Positions 1 through 11,765 of a stretch of 64,000 bases of DNA are shown here, piece by piece. Numbering within the stretch: the stretch's first letter is position 1; each line of letters opens with the position of its first letter. The stretch is from NCBI GenBank assembly GCA_028826165.1, contig JAPDFW010000085.1, positions 278,679 to 342,678 of the forward strand, in the 5' to 3' direction. The notes under the pieces were generated by a model. It was given only the letters and a program-made list of their open reading frames with translations. It had not been told where the DNA came from and did not search any database. A program made the translations under genes and the position numbers. The DNA comes from Anaeramoeba ignava (lineage: Eukaryota; Metamonada; Anaeramoebidae).

Positions 1-1409
1 TGAAGATAAAAATGATAGAATAATTCAAGATATTGTTTCTGGTGCTTATTCAATTTATTTATTAACTTCAAATCAAAATGCTTATGGAATTGGTTTAAAT
101 GAACATGGTCAACTTGGTTTTGATTTTAAAAAACTTGAAAAAACAGAAAAACCAATTTTAATGATGAAAAATGTTTCTAAAATATTTTCAGGAAATACTT
201 CACTTTATGTTTTTCTTTTGAATTCAAATCAAGAATTATTTGGATCTGGATATAATCAATATGGCCAACTTGGATTAGAAGAATCAATAACAGAAAAAGA
301 AGAAATAAAAATCGATAAATTAACCAAAATCCAAAATATTCCAAAAGGCAAAATAATTGATATTCAATGTGGGTGGCTTCATTCAATAATGTTGATTGAA
401 AATGAAGATGAAAATGAAAATCTAAAAAGAAAACTTTATTCATGTGGAAAATATGGTTATAATGGACTTGGCAAAACTAAAGATACTTATGAATTTACTG
501 AAATCAAATCATCTTTATTTGAAAATGATGATATTCTTGATTTTTCTGTTGGAAATTCTCATACTTTGATTTTAACTTCCAATTCAAAATTAATAGTATT
601 TGGATATAATTTTTATAGTCAATTAGGAACTGGAGATATAAAAAACCATTTAATTCCAATTCAAATCGAACTTCCTAAATTAAGATTTAATGAAGATATT
701 TCCAATTATCATATTTATTGTGAAAATGAAAAATCATTTCTTTATTATTCTCCTCCTTCTTTTTCCAATCTTGAAGAAGATTTGATAAAATTATTTAAAA
801 GAAAAGAATTTTGTGATATTTCATTTAAAACCAAAAATGGAGAAATAATTAAAGCTCATAAATTAATATTGAAATATAGATTAAATCAAAATCAAAATCA
901 AAATCAAATTGAAAAACTTCAAGAAATTATTTCAAAAACATCAATTAAAGAATCAAATCAAATATTTGAAATGATTTATTCAAACAAAATAATAAATCCA
1001 AAATTATATTCAGAAATTAAAGAAATTATAAATTCCAATGAAAAAATTGAAGAAACAATGAAAAGAATTTATTTAAATGAAAATGAAAATGAAAAAGATT
1101 TTATTATTGAAAGAAAAGAAAAACAATATAAATTTCCAAAATTAATATTAATAATGAGAAGTGAATTATATCGAGGAATGTTTTTATCTGTAACTGAAGA
1201 TAAATCAAATAAAGTTACAGATTATAGTGAATTAAGTGAAGAATCATTTCAAATATTTGAATATTGGATTTATTCAAATCAAATTAAAGATGAAATTCAA
1301 ATTACACAAGAAATAATTAATGAAATTAGAAACTGGAATTGATTATTTTCAATTAAATCAAACAAATCCAAATTTATTTGATTTATTAATTAACAAATTT
1401 AATAATTAA
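1..1409 (+). CDS. RCC1 repeat / double BTB protein (IBtk-like), copy A, 5' partial, frameshifted near the C terminus
   Basis: The reading frame is already open at base 2 and runs to the TGA at 1342. It encodes the later RCC1-type repeats (YGIGLNEHGQLGF, LFGSGYNQYGQLGL and LIVFGYNFYSQLGTGD types) and then two BTB-like segments: CDISFKTKNGEII at about 810 and the RSELYRGMF region at about 1157. Compared with the intact paralogues at 50549 and 56241, one extra base near 1327-1332 shifts the frame. The homologous last 23 codons (IDYFQLNQTNPNLFDLL) continue in another frame to a TAA at 1407-1409. RCC1 propellers plus two BTB domains is the layout of IBtk-type Cullin-3 adaptors, so a protein-interaction or ubiquitin-adaptor role is likely but inferred. 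The 5' end lies outside the window. The frameshift could be real or an assembly error. Confidence 0.85.
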
Positions 1410-1724
1410 AATTAAAATTAAAATCAAAATTTAAAATTAAAATTAAAATCAAAATTTAAATTAAAAATTAAAAATTAAATTAAAATTAAAATTAAAATTA
1501 AAATTAAAATTAAAATTAAAATTAAAATTAAAATTAAAATTAAAATTAAAATTAAAATTAAAATTAAAATTAAAATTAAAATTAAAATTAAAATTAAAAT
1601 TAAAATCAAAATTTAAATCAAAATTAAAATCAAAATTCAAAATCAAATTTAAAATCAAAATCAAAATCAAAATTAAAATTAAAATCAAAATTAAAAATTC
1701 AAAAATTAAAATTCATTTTTTTCA
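1403..1724. repeat. (AAAATT)n intergenic microsatellite between RCC1-BTB copies A and B
   Basis: A nearly pure hexamer array of AAAATT with AAAATC variants fills the gap between the two paralogues. The same unit follows the stop codon of every other RCC1-BTB copy in the window, so it duplicated with the gene or is regenerated there. A long minus-strand ORF rich in Asn-Phe through this block is only a translation of the repeat. Confidence 0.9.
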
Positions 1725-1725
1725 T

Positions 1726-1758
1726 TTTTTTCATTTTTCATTTTTTTTCTTTTCAAAA
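1726..1758 (+). promoter_or_regulatory. T-rich CATTTTTT leader before RCC1-BTB copy B
   Basis: Repeated CATTTTTT units run directly into TTTTCAAAA and the ATG. The same block precedes the ATG of copies at 50549, 56241, 58213 and 60271, and a looser form precedes many unrelated genes here (27729, 29453, 32297). It probably serves as a core promoter or start-site pyrimidine tract. That function is inferred from position and conservation only. Confidence 0.45.
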
Positions 1759-3606
1759 ATGAATGATTGTTTATTTTTTGGTGAAAATCAATTTCCAATT
1801 CTTTTTGAAAATGAACCAAATAAAATAATAAAACCAATTCAATTTAAATTTGAAAAAGAAAATGAAAATGAAAATGAAAATGAAAATGAAAATGAAAATG
1901 AAAATGAAAATGAAAATGAAAATGAAAATGAAAATGAAAATGAAAATGAAAATGAAAAACAAATTAAACAAATTTCAACAGGAAATTATTCGACAATTTT
2001 CCTTTTTGAAAATGGAAAAGCAATAGAATATTTAAATGAAAATGATTCAAATCAAAATCTTTCAAAAATACAAATTGAAAATATTCAAAAAGTAACTGTT
2101 GGTTATCAAGATGAAGCTATTTTAACAAAAGAAGGAAATGTATTTGCAAAAGGAAAATATATTAATCCAGAAAATCCAAATCAATTTATCAATATTTCAT
2201 CATTAATTGAAGATAAAAATGATAGAATAATTGAAGATATTGTTTCTGGTGCTTATTCAATTTATTTATTAACTTCAAATCAAAATGCTTATGGAATTGG
2301 TTCAAATAATTATGGTCAACTTGGTTTTGATTCTAAAACACTTCAAAAAACAGAAAAACCAATTTTAATTATGAAAAATGTTTCTAAAATATTTTCAGGA
2401 AATTCTTCAATTTTTGTTTTTCTTTTAAATTCAAATCAAGAATTATTTGGATCTGGATGGAATGAACAACGTCAACTTGGATTAGGAGAATCAATAAAAG
2501 GAATAAAGATCGATAAATTAACCAAAATACAAAATATTCCAAAAGGTAAAATAATTGATATTCAATGTGGTGATGATAATTCAATAATGCTGATTGAAGA
2601 TGAAAATCAAAATCAAAATCCAAAAAGAAAACTTTATTCATGTGGAAAATATAGTTATAATGGACTTGGTAAAAATGAACATACTTATGAATTTACTGAA
2701 ATCAAATCATTTTTATTTGAAAATGATAATATTCTTGATTTTTCTGCTGGCAATTCTCATACTTTGATTTTAACATCCAATTCAAAATTGATAGTATTTG
2801 GATATAATTTTTATGGCCAATTAGGAACTGGAGATACAAAACACCATTTAATTCCAATTCAAATTGAACTTCCTAAATTAAGATTTAATGAAGAAATATT
2901 TCTAATTATCATATTTATTGTGAAAATGAAAAATCATTTCTTTATTATTCTCCTTCTTTTTCCAATCTTGAAGAAGATTTGATAAAACTATTTAGAAGAA
3001 AAGAATTTTGTAATATTTCATTTAAAACCAAAAATGGAGAAATAATTGAAGCTCATAAATTAATATTGAAATATAGATTAAATCAAAATCAAAATGAAAA
3101 TGAAAAACTTCAAGAAATTATTTCAAATAAATCAATTAAAGAATCAAATCAAATATTTGAAATGATTTATTCAAACAGAAAAATAAATCCAAAATTATAT
3201 TCTGAAATTAAAGAAATTATAAATTCAAATGAAAAAATTGAAGAAACAATGAAAAGAATTTATTTAAATGAAAATGAAAAAGATTTTATAATTGAAAGAA
3301 AAGAAAAACAATATAAATTCCCTAAATTAATATTAATAATGAGAAGTGAATTATATCGAGGAATGTTTTTATCTGTAACTGAAGATAAATCTAATAAAGT
3401 TACAGATTATAGTGAATTAAGTAATAAATCATTTCAAATATTTGAATATTGGATTTATTCAAATCAAATTAAAAGAAGAAATTCAAATTACACAAGAAAT
3501 AATTGAAGAAATTCAAATTGGAATTGATTATTTTCAATTAAATCAAACAAATCCAAATTTATTTGATTTATTAATTAATAAATTTAATAATCAAAATCAA
3601 AATTAA
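1759..3606 (+). pseudogene. RCC1/double BTB protein copy B with two frameshifts
   Basis: It begins with the family signature MNDCLFFG. An in-frame (GAAAAT)n tract at 1858-1954 encodes about 16 Asn-Glu pairs, against four or five in most paralogues. RCC1 repeats follow (YGIGSNNYGQLGF, LFGSGWNEQRQLGL, LIVFGYNFYGQLGTGD). Two extra bases near 2893 (GAAGAAATATTTC against GAAGATATTTCC in copy A) shift the frame so that translation ends at 2982. The BTB part continues in another frame from about 2979. A further single extra base near 3473 breaks the last 40 codons, which otherwise align to the TAA at 3604-3606. With two independent indels it is probably a decaying copy, although homopolymer sequencing errors cannot be excluded. 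Confidence 0.85.
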
Positions 3607-3785
3607 AATTAAAATTGAAAAATTGTTTTAAAAAATTTGGAATTTTTATTGAATCAATGACTTAGAAAAAGAAAAAGAAAAAGAAATAGAAAAAGTATGA
3701 AAGAGAATTAAGAAAGGTGTGTTGATGCAATTCAAAAAAAAAAGGAAGTAAAAAAAAAGCAAAAAAAAAATTCCATTTTTGAAAA

Positions 3786-5901
3786 TTAATTATTTCTTCT
3801 TCCATGGAAACCTTTACCCATAAAACGCTTACCGAAACCCATCAAACCTGAACCTTGGTCTTTTCTTTCATCATCATCATCATCATAATAATCACCAAAA
3901 CCCATTTGCTGACCAGCAATTAATTCTCTTTGACGGGGATCCATTTTGTTGTTTTTCATTGATAATTTAACCAAATTTGTTGTATCTGTAATTTTTTTCT
4001 CAACTTCTTTTTTATGATCTTCATTTGCTTCAAACATTAAAACTGAAAATTTTGATTTTTCATCTAATGATTCAAGAAGTTGTTCCGTTAAATTGAACCA
4101 TTGTGTAAAAATATCAAGAACTCCCCCAAGTTCATCTGGTTTAACATCTCTTCCCATAACGTTTGATATGTCTAATCTTTTGTTTTTGTGATCTAATTTA
4201 GCTTCAATTAATCCTGAATAAATTGCTTCTATTATTAAATCTTCAAGTTCTCTTACTGATTGGATTTCTAATTCTTTTTGTAAATCTTCATATTTGACAA
4301 CCTTTTATTTAATAAAATTATTATTAAAATTATTATTAAATTTATTATTAAAATTATTATTAAAATTATTATTAAAATTATTATTAAAATTATTATTAAA
4401 ATTATTATTAAAATTATTATTAAAATTATTATTAAAATTATTATTAAAATTATTATTAAAATTATTATTAAAATTATTATTAAATTTATTATTAAAATTA
4501 TTATTAAATTTATTATTAAAATTATTATTAAAATAATTATTAAATTTATTATTAAATTTATTATTAAAATTATTATTAAAATTATTATTAAAATTATTAT
4601 TAAAATTTATTATTAAATTTATTATTAAATTTATTATTAAAATTATTATTAAAATTTATTATTAAAATTATTATTTAAAATTATTATTAAAATTATTATT
4701 AAAATTATTATTGAAATTATTATTAATATTAAAATTATTTATTAAAATTATTAATAAATTTATTAAAATTATTATTAAATTTATTATTAAATTATTATTA
4801 AAATTATTATTAAAATTATTAATAAAATTATTATTAAAATTATTATTAAAATTATTATTAAAATTATTATTAAAATTATTATTAAAATTATTATTAAAAT
4901 TTATTATTAAATTTATTATTAAAATTATTATTATTAAATTTATTATTAAATTTATTATTAAAATTATTATTAAAATTATTAATAAAATTTATTATTAAAT
5001 TTATTATTAAATTTATTATTAAAATTATTATTAAAATTATTATTATTAAATTTATTATTAAATTTATTATTAAAATTATTATTAAAATTATTATTAAAAT
5101 TATTATTAAATTTATTATTAAAATTATTATTAAAATTATTATTAAAATTATTATTAAAAATTATTATTAAAAATTATTATTAAAATTATTATTAAAATTA
5201 TTATTAAATTTATTATTAAAATTATTATTAAATTTATTATTAAAATTATTATTAAAATTATTATTAAAATTATTATTAAAATTTATTATTAAAATTATTA
5301 TTAAAATTATTATTAAAATTATTATTAAAATTATTATTAAAATTATTATTAAAATTATTATTAAAATTATTATTAAAATTATTATTAAAATTATTATTAA
5401 AATTTATTATTAAAATTATTATTAAAATTATTATTAAAATTATTATTAAAATTATTATTAAAATTATTATTAAAATTATTATTAAAATTATTATTAAAAT
5501 TATTATTAAAAAATTATTATTAAAATTATTATCTTTTAATTTGAGAAAAAAAAGCAATAAAATACTTTTGATTTATAAGTCATAGAAACAATAGTGAGCA
5601 TTTTAAGTTTTTTAAGTTGAGGTTCAGTTAATTTTGGAAGTTTTGAATTTTTTTTATAATCTTGATAAGTTCCATAAGCGAACAATTCAAGAAGTTGAAG
5701 ATAAGAAGCATCTTCAGTTGATTTAAGTGCTTGAATTTGAGGGAGATTGACTAATTCTCCAAATACAAATAATTCAGGTTCAGCACATGCTTTTTTGATA
5801 AGTTCTACACATGCTTTTCCTTTCGCTTGTTTTGATAATATCATAAATTTCTCAAGTGCTCTTCCTCCATTTGTTACTTCGGTTACTGTTTGTGATGACA
5901 T
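3786..5901 (-). CDS. CSN7: COP9 signalosome complex subunit 7 (CSN7), two exons
   Basis: Exon 1 is 5566-5901 and exon 2 is 3786-4301, joined in phase 0 across a 1.26-kb repeat intron (GTATTT..AAAAG). The product is about 283 residues, close to the usual CSN7 size. Exon 1 carries the conserved helical segments FVFGELVNLPQIQAL and LLELFAYGTYQDYK. The join produces LTIVSMTYKSK followed by VVKYEDLQKEL. Exon 2 then continues with RELEDLIIEAIYSGLIEAKL, which is the PCI winged-helix region of CSN7, and ends in an Asp- and Gly-rich basic tail. CSN7 is a scaffold PCI subunit of the COP9 signalosome, which removes NEDD8 from cullins. This fits a genome rich in BTB, F-box and RING factors. The splice join is by eye but restores continuous homology exactly at GT/AG. 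Confidence 0.9.
4302..5565 (-). repeat. Intron of CSN7 made of a 12-nt repeat (AAATTATTATTA)
   Basis: Nearly the whole 1264-nt intron is a 12-bp tandem repeat whose units vary by occasional one-base slips. Read on the plus strand it gives open Leu-Leu-Leu-Lys frames, which are spurious. Only about 30 nt at each end are non-repetitive and carry the splice signals. Confidence 0.9.
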
Positions 5902-6005
5902 TTTTGATAATTTGTAAAATAAAAAGGAAAAAAATGAAAAAAAAAATTTGAAAAAAAAAAATTAAAAAATTAATTAAAAAATTAAAAACAAATGAGAACT
6001 CAATT

Positions 6006-6041
6006 AAAAGGAGAAAAAAAAAATTTAAATAAAAAGGAGAA
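6006..6041 (-). promoter_or_regulatory. Two TTTTCTCCTTTT-type motifs upstream of CSN7
   Basis: AAAAGGAGAAAA occurs twice here, about 110 and 135 bp upstream of the CSN7 start on the minus strand. The same element, in either orientation, lies upstream of the genes starting at 8441/8555, 20860, 26198 and 32297. It is a candidate shared promoter element. Function is inferred from recurrence only. Confidence 0.35.
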
Positions 6042-6059
6042 AAAAAAAACTTTTTCTTT

Positions 6060-6755
6060 TATTTTTCTTTTTTAAATAAATTTTTAAATAAATTCCAATT
6101 TAATTCTTATTCCACATTTTTAAATAAATTTAATTCCACATTTTTAAATAAATTTTAAATAAATTTCAATTTAATTCTTATTCCACATTTTTAAATAAAT
6201 TTTAAATCAATTCCAATTTAATTCTTAATTCCACATTTTAAATAATTCTTATTCCACATTTTTAAATAAATTCTTAAATCAATTTTTAAATCAATTTTTA
6301 AATAAATTTAATTCCACATTTTTAAATAAATTTAATTCCACATTTTTAAATAAATTTTAAAATCAATTTTTAAATAATTCTTAAATCAATTTTTAAATAA
6401 ATTTTTAAATAAATTTAATTCCACATTTTTAAATAAATTTTAAAATCAATTTTTAAATAAATTTCAATTTAATTCTTAAATCAAATTTTAAATAAATTTA
6501 ATTCCACATTTTTAAATAAATTTTGAAATCAATTTTTAAATAATTTTTAAATAAATTTTTAAATAAATTCCAATTTAATCCTTATTCCACATTTTAAATA
6601 ATTTTTAAATAATTCTTAAATCAATTTTTAAACAAATTTTTTAATTTAATTCTTATTCCACATTTTTAAATAAATTTTAAAATCAATTTTTAAATAATTC
6701 TTAAATCAATTTTTAAATAATTCTTAAATCAATTTTTAAATCAATTTTATTTTTA
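6060..6755. repeat. Degenerate satellite with TTCCACATTTTTAAATAAA unit
   Basis: This gene-free stretch lies between the 3' end of the gene at 6762-8441 and the start of CSN7. It contains about a dozen copies of TTCCACATTTT, separated by variable runs of TTTTTAAATAAATTT and TTAAATCAA. Spacing varies from about 20 to 80 bp, so it is a degenerate higher-order repeat and not a clean microsatellite. No ORF or RNA gene is seen in it. Confidence 0.75.
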
Positions 6756-6761
6756 TTTCTT

Positions 6762-8441
6762 TTAAAAACAAACAAAAAAATCTAAAACATTTAATCGTTT
6801 TCTTTTAAAAAATCTCTTAATATCCAAAAATGAAATAGAATCATCATAATCAGATAATTTCTCTTCATTTGAATTTGCATTATTTATATTTTCATTTTGC
6901 TTCAAAGAATCTTCAATAATAGTAGAAGGTAAAAAATCCCAAAATCTTATCCTATCAAACTCTTTAACCAAAAGAGGTTTTTCTGTGCTTAAATTTAGTG
7001 GCAAAAAAGAAGTTCCCCAATTAGTAAAACAACAAGATAAATCCTCATCAAAAAACAGATCAAAATTTCCAAAAATGGGCAAATTTGAATGTTGGAGAAA
7101 AGAACGAGAAGATATAGAATTTGGGAAATTATTCAACAATTTCCGATCTGGAAACAGTTTGCAACAGGAAATCAATTGAGGATCTGAAAGTAAAATGTGA
7201 TTTATTTGAGCAATATAAATCAAGGATTTCTCGCTTATAATAGGATTTTTTAAATAAGATTCTGGAGAATATACAAATAAAACATCTCCTAAATCTGTGA
7301 AAATAAACCCCCACCACTCTTTTTTGCTCATCATTCTTTGTCTCATTCCCAAGGGTGAATAAGATATATCTGATGTTTTGTAATGTGATATCAGAATATA
7401 ATTCAAAATTTCTTTTGCTGTTTTTTTCGGGAATTTTTTGTGGAAAAAACACTGAATTTGGATCATCATTTCAATTACAGATTCAAGTGTTTCCATCTTC
7501 TTTTTTTCTTCTTTAATAAAATTTTCTTCGTTTCTCATTCTAGTTGGAATTATCCAAAAGGTTTGATTATTGAGATTTCTTGGGGAAAAGGGCAAAAAAA
7601 ATTTCTTATTCAAATCATCCTGAATTGTTTGCATTTTTTTCGTTTTTCGTTTTGCTTTTTCTTCATCTTCATTTCCATAGATAATTTGGGATTGAAACCA
7701 TTTTGTAAATAAATTGACTTCGCTATCTTCCAGAAAGCCAAAACTTGCAACTATCCTGAAATCTTGTTCACTTAACAATCCATATCGAATAAGATTCTTG
7801 TATTTTGCAAATTGCTCCCTGATTTTTTTGGGAACAAAATAAAATCTTTCGCGAACCATCATTTGCGTTGTATATTTATGATTAAAAGCGAGCCAATTAT
7901 AAATGAACTTAAAGAAATCCATTTCATTTTCAATATAAACTAAATCACTGAAAACAATTCCTTCAAAATGTTGTTTTCCTAATTGATAAAGTTGGTTTTC
8001 ATAGTTTCGAAGAAGAAACGATATATTTTGCGAAATTAAAGTCATCATTTTTGCATATAAACCTTTTTGGCTATCAATCCAAGAGTTATTGATGAAATCC
8101 AATACATTTTCTCTTGATAAATTATCAAAAATAAATTCGTTAATCCAATCTAAAATTTGAATATTATTGATTTTTTTTGCTCCTTCAAGAATATCCAAAA
8201 TATTGTCCATCTTCAATTCAATTTCTCCTTTCATTGCATAATTCACAATTTCTTCTGCTGATTCTATTTCTTCTAGATCAACTTCTTCAACATTTATTTC
8301 GGGACAATTATGACTAACTAGAAAAATTGGACATTCAATTACTTTGTTTTCTTTAAGTTTAAATTTAATTGTTTTCCCTTCAAATTTTATGCCTTTTTCA
8401 ATATGAAATGTTTTTTGAATCCAATCAATTCCATAATCCAT
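6762..8441 (-). CDS. BTB/BACK-like protein with possible TLDc-like C-terminal region
   Basis: A single 559-codon exon. The N-terminal 120 residues look like a divergent BTB fold (IKFKLKENKVIECPIFLVSH, then an acidic segment). A BACK-like helical region follows, including FFKFIYNWLAFNHKYTTQMM. Residues of about 375-495 (EWWGFIFTDLGDVLFVYSP and LPIFGNFDLFFDEDLS, with NWGTSF) resemble the TLDc pattern in which a Gly-rich loop precedes a buried sheet, but key residues differ. The C terminus is basic. BTB-BACK-TLDc proteins are common in amoebae and may act as Cullin-3 adaptors or oxidation-resistance-type proteins. The family call is tentative. The gene starts 113 bp from a divergent gene at 8555, so the two probably share a bidirectional promoter containing TTTTCTCCTTTT at 8486. 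Confidence 0.5.
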   Translation of the reverse strand: MDYGIDWIQKTFHIEKGIKFEGKTIKFKLKENKVIECPIFLVSHNCPEINVEEVDLEEIESAEEIVNYAMKGEIELKMDNILDILEGAKKINNIQILDWINEFIFDNLSRENVLDFINNSWIDSQKGLYAKMMTLISQNISFLLRNYENQLYQLGKQHFEGIVFSDLVYIENEMDFFKFIYNWLAFNHKYTTQMMVRERFYFVPKKIREQFAKYKNLIRYGLLSEQDFRIVASFGFLEDSEVNLFTKWFQSQIIYGNEDEEKAKRKTKKMQTIQDDLNKKFFLPFSPRNLNNQTFWIIPTRMRNEENFIKEEKKKMETLESVIEMMIQIQCFFHKKFPKKTAKEILNYILISHYKTSDISYSPLGMRQRMMSKKEWWGFIFTDLGDVLFVYSPESYLKNPIISEKSLIYIAQINHILLSDPQLISCCKLFPDRKLLNNFPNSISSRSFLQHSNLPIFGNFDLFFDEDLSCCFTNWGTSFLPLNLSTEKPLLVKEFDRIRFWDFLPSTIIEDSLKQNENINNANSNEEKLSDYDDSISFLDIKRFFKRKRLNVLDFFVCF

Positions 8442-8554
8442 TTTTAAACAAGAAGAAAACGGAAAAAAAAAAATGAAAAAAATAATTTTCTCCTTTTTTT
8501 ATTTTAATTTTTTTTTTCATTTTTCATTTTTTTTTCGTTTTTTTTTTTTGATTT
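8442..8554. promoter_or_regulatory. Divergent promoter between the BTB-like gene and the two-TM gene
   Basis: This 113-bp spacer holds T-rich and A-rich tracts, CATTTTT units leading into both starts, and a TTTTCTCCTTTT motif at 8486-8497. No ORF is present. Confidence 0.4.
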
Positions 8555-10850
8555 ATGTCAACTGATAATAATTCTGATAATAATAATAATAACAATCAAT
8601 CTCTACAGAAAAATTTGAATGAAAAAAGTCATACAAATTTAGCTGAACCTCTTCTTAGTCATTCTTCTGATAATGAATTACAAATAATTGATATAGAAAA
8701 CCCACCAAACCAAAATCAACCACAAAAACGAATAGATAGAATTAATCTTGGAAATTCATTTAATATTAACGTTAGATGTATTACTGTTAATCCAAAAAAC
8801 AAATATAGAACAATTGAACTTCGCGATATAATTCGTGTAAATTTGCATCAATTTACCCATTTCAATTCAAACCAAAAATATAAATATAAATATAATTATA
8901 AATATAAATATAAATATAAATATAAATATAAATATAAATATAAATATAAAAATAAATATAAATATAAATATAAATATAAATATAAATATAAATATAAATA
9001 TAAATATAAATATAAATATAAATATAAATATAAATATAAATATAAATATAAATATAAATATAAATATAAATATAAATATAAATATAAATAATAAATATAA
9101 ATATAAATATAAATATAAATATAAATATAAAATATAAATATAAATATCAAAATATAATTATCAATATAAATATAAATATAAATATAATTATAAATAAAAA
9201 TAGAAAAAATATAAAATATAAATATAAAATATAAATATAAATATAAAAAAATATAAATAAAAATGAAATAAAAATAAAAATAATAAATATAAAATAAATG
9301 GAAACAAAAATATTTGAAAAATATAAATATAAATATAAAAACATAAATATAAATATAAATATAAATATAAATATAAATATAAACATGAAAAATATAATTA
9401 TAAATATAAAACATAAATATAAATATAAATATAAATATAAATATAATTATAATATAAATATAAATATAAATATAAATATAATTATAATTATAATTATAAT
9501 TATAATTATAAATATAAATATAAATATAAATATAAATATAAATATAAATATAATTATAATTATAAATATAAATATAAATATAAATATAATTATAATTATA
9601 ATTATAATTATATAAATATAAATATAAATATAAATATAAATATAAATATAATTATATAATTATAATTATAATTATAAAATATAAATATAAATAAACAAAA
9701 AAACATAAATATATTATAAATATAAATATAAATAAAAATATAAATATAAAACAAAGTTGATTATAAATGTTACAAAAACCAAACATAAACATAAACATAA
9801 ACATAAAATTTTATAAAATATAAATATATAAAATATAAATATAAATATAAATATAAATATAAATATAAATATAAATATAAACATAAATATAAATATAAAT
9901 ATAAATACAAATATAAATATAAACATAAATATAAAATAAACAAATATAAATATAAAAAAAAAAATAAAATATAAATATAAATATAAATATAAATATAAAT
10001 ATAAAATATAAATATAAATATAAATATAAATATAAATATAAAATAAATATAAAAATATAAAATATAAATATAAATATAAATATAAATATATAAATATAAA
10101 TATAAATATAAATATAAATATAAATATAAATATATAAATATAAATATAAATATAAATATAAATATAAATATAATATAAATATAAATATAAATATAAATAT
10201 AAATATAAATATAAATATAAATATAAATATAAATATAAATATAAATATAAATATAAATATTTAAAATATAAATATAAATATATAAAATATAAATATAAAT
10301 ATAAATATAAATATAAATATAAATATAAATATAAATATAAATATAAATATAAATATAAATCTAAATATAAATATAAATATAAATATAAATATAAATATAA
10401 ATATAAATCTAAATATAAATTTGAATACAGGTTTCTCCCGATGATGACATCAGTATAATTAGTCAAGAATTTATGGCTGCACATCCAGAGATTCAAACAA
10501 CGGGATATTTTGTATTACATCGAAGTTTACTTTTCAAAACAGGAACAATATCATCATGCCGAATTGAAGAAGGAGACGAAGTTGAACTATTTAATTCACA
10601 AGATCAACGAGCAAAATATTCAAACGAGGGATTTTCATGTATTTTTTGGTCATCACTTGCAGTTATGCTTGGTCTTATTCTGTTTATTACTTCATGGTCT
10701 TATGAATTCAATGAAAATATTAGTGCTCAAGGTACTTTGGCTATGATTGGCTTTGTTATACTCATTCCTTCAGTTATTATTCTTACTATTGGTATTTGTC
10801 AAACTAATCTTTGTGGTGAATCTTCTTTTAGTGGTGAATCTTGGTGTTAA
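8555..10850 (+). CDS. Two-TM membrane protein, possibly TMEM230/TMEM134 (DUF872)-like, two exons
   Basis: Exon 1 (8555-8836) encodes a polar, Asn-rich N terminus ending [13 protein letters not shown]. Exon 2 (10431-10850) begins [20 protein letters not shown] and carries two hydrophobic helices, [19 protein letters not shown] and [18 protein letters not shown], with a Cys- and Ser-containing tail. The exons join in phase 0 (GTAAAT..ACAG), giving 233 residues. The helix pair with an IGxxILIPS second helix recalls the endomembrane TMEM230/134 family, but similarity is weak, so the function is not assigned. The 1.6-kb intron is almost pure AAATAT. The long Lys-Tyr ORF that runs out of exon 1 is intron read-through and not protein. 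Confidence 0.7.
8837..10430 (+). repeat. Intron of the two-TM gene filled with (AAATAT)n
   Basis: About 1.5 kb of AAATAT hexamers with patches of AATTAT. It yields long artefactual ORFs on both strands (Lys-Tyr and Ile-Asn on plus, Tyr-Leu on minus). Unique sequence is confined to about 40 nt at the donor end and 20 nt at the acceptor end. Confidence 0.9.
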
Positions 10851-11243
10851 TTGTTATTTTCTTCTTTTTACTTCTTTTTAATTCCCGTTTTTTTTTTATT
10901 TGCTTTTTTTTTATACATTCCACTTTTTTTTTTTGAATATTTTTTTAATTTTATTTTCTTTCTTTTTTTTTCCCAGTTTCTCTTTTTTTTTAGCTTTTTA
11001 AATACTTATTTTTGAATTAATTCCTTTTTTTTTTTCCTTTTCTAATTTTTTTCCATTCCACTTTTTTCTTTTTTACAAACAAAACACGTTTTTTTTATAA
11101 TTTTAATTCAAATTCAAATTCAAATTCAAATTCAAATTCAAAAATATTTTTTTTCCTTTTTTAAAAAATCATTTTTTTCCTTTCTTTTAGATTTTTTTTT
11201 ATAATTTCTTAAAAAAACAAAAACAAAAACAAAATAAAAGAAA
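10851..11243. other. Intergenic T-rich spacer
   Basis: Poly-T/pyrimidine-rich sequence with a short AATTCA microsatellite at about 11104-11140 and an A-rich run directly before the PRA1 start. Nothing else is recognised. Confidence 0.6.
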
Positions 11244-11765
11244 ATGGGATTAAAATTTCATTTCAGATCAATGAATGAATTTATTGAAAGATTCAATTTA
11301 CCTCCATCATTAGAAGATGCTTATAAAAGACTAAAAATACATCTTGAATATTTTTCAGGAAATTATTTAATCATTTTATCAGTTACTTTTCTTCTTATCC
11401 TTTTTATGAAACCTGTTGCCATTTTCACACCAATTCTTCCTGTTATTTTTGCTTATTACACTCTTGTTATGCGTAAGGGTGAATATTTAGATGTTGCTGG
11501 AGTTCAACTTGGAAAAGTTCATTTCGTTTTAATTTCTTTTGGAAGTAAATTTTTATTTTGATTTTCTTTTAAATTTTCTTTTAAATTTTCTTTTAAATTT
11601 TTATTTTAATTTTTTATTTTAATAGGTTTTTTGTTAATGTTATTAATTTTCTCTAGTCTTCGTTTAACTTTTTTCATGATTATTGGTATGCTTGTTGTTT
11701 TGGGTCATGCTTCTTTTAGAAACCTTTCAAAAAAAGCAAGAATTGCAACTGGAATCAAATTTTAA
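11244..11765 (+). CDS. PRA1 family protein (prenylated Rab acceptor), two exons
   Basis: Exon 1 (11244-11544) and exon 2 (11626-11765) join in phase 1 over an 81-nt intron (GTAAAT..AATAG), giving 146 residues. The order is a short cytosolic N terminus (RFNLPPSLEDAYKRLKIHLEYF), paired hydrophobic segments YLIILSVTFLLILFM and FTPILPVIFAYYTLVM, and after the intron FLLMLLIFSSLRLTFFMIIG followed by a small basic tail (RNLSKKARIATGIKF). The pattern YFSGNYLIIL with an (M)KP turn between hairpin helices is typical of PRA1/PRAF proteins. These act at the Golgi and endosomes with prenylated Rab GTPases. A Rab14-like gene lies about 10 kb away, without operonic meaning. Length is slightly below the family norm. 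Confidence 0.82.

Noticed and set aside
4294-5557. Leu-Leu-Leu-Lys and Asn-Asn-Phe ORFs
   Set aside because: Translations of the CSN7 intron repeat.
8876-10430. Long ORFs of Lys-Tyr, Ile-Asn or Tyr-Leu on both strands
   Set aside because: Translations of the AAATAT intron repeat. The gene continues only after the AG at 10430, and no conserved protein feature is present.
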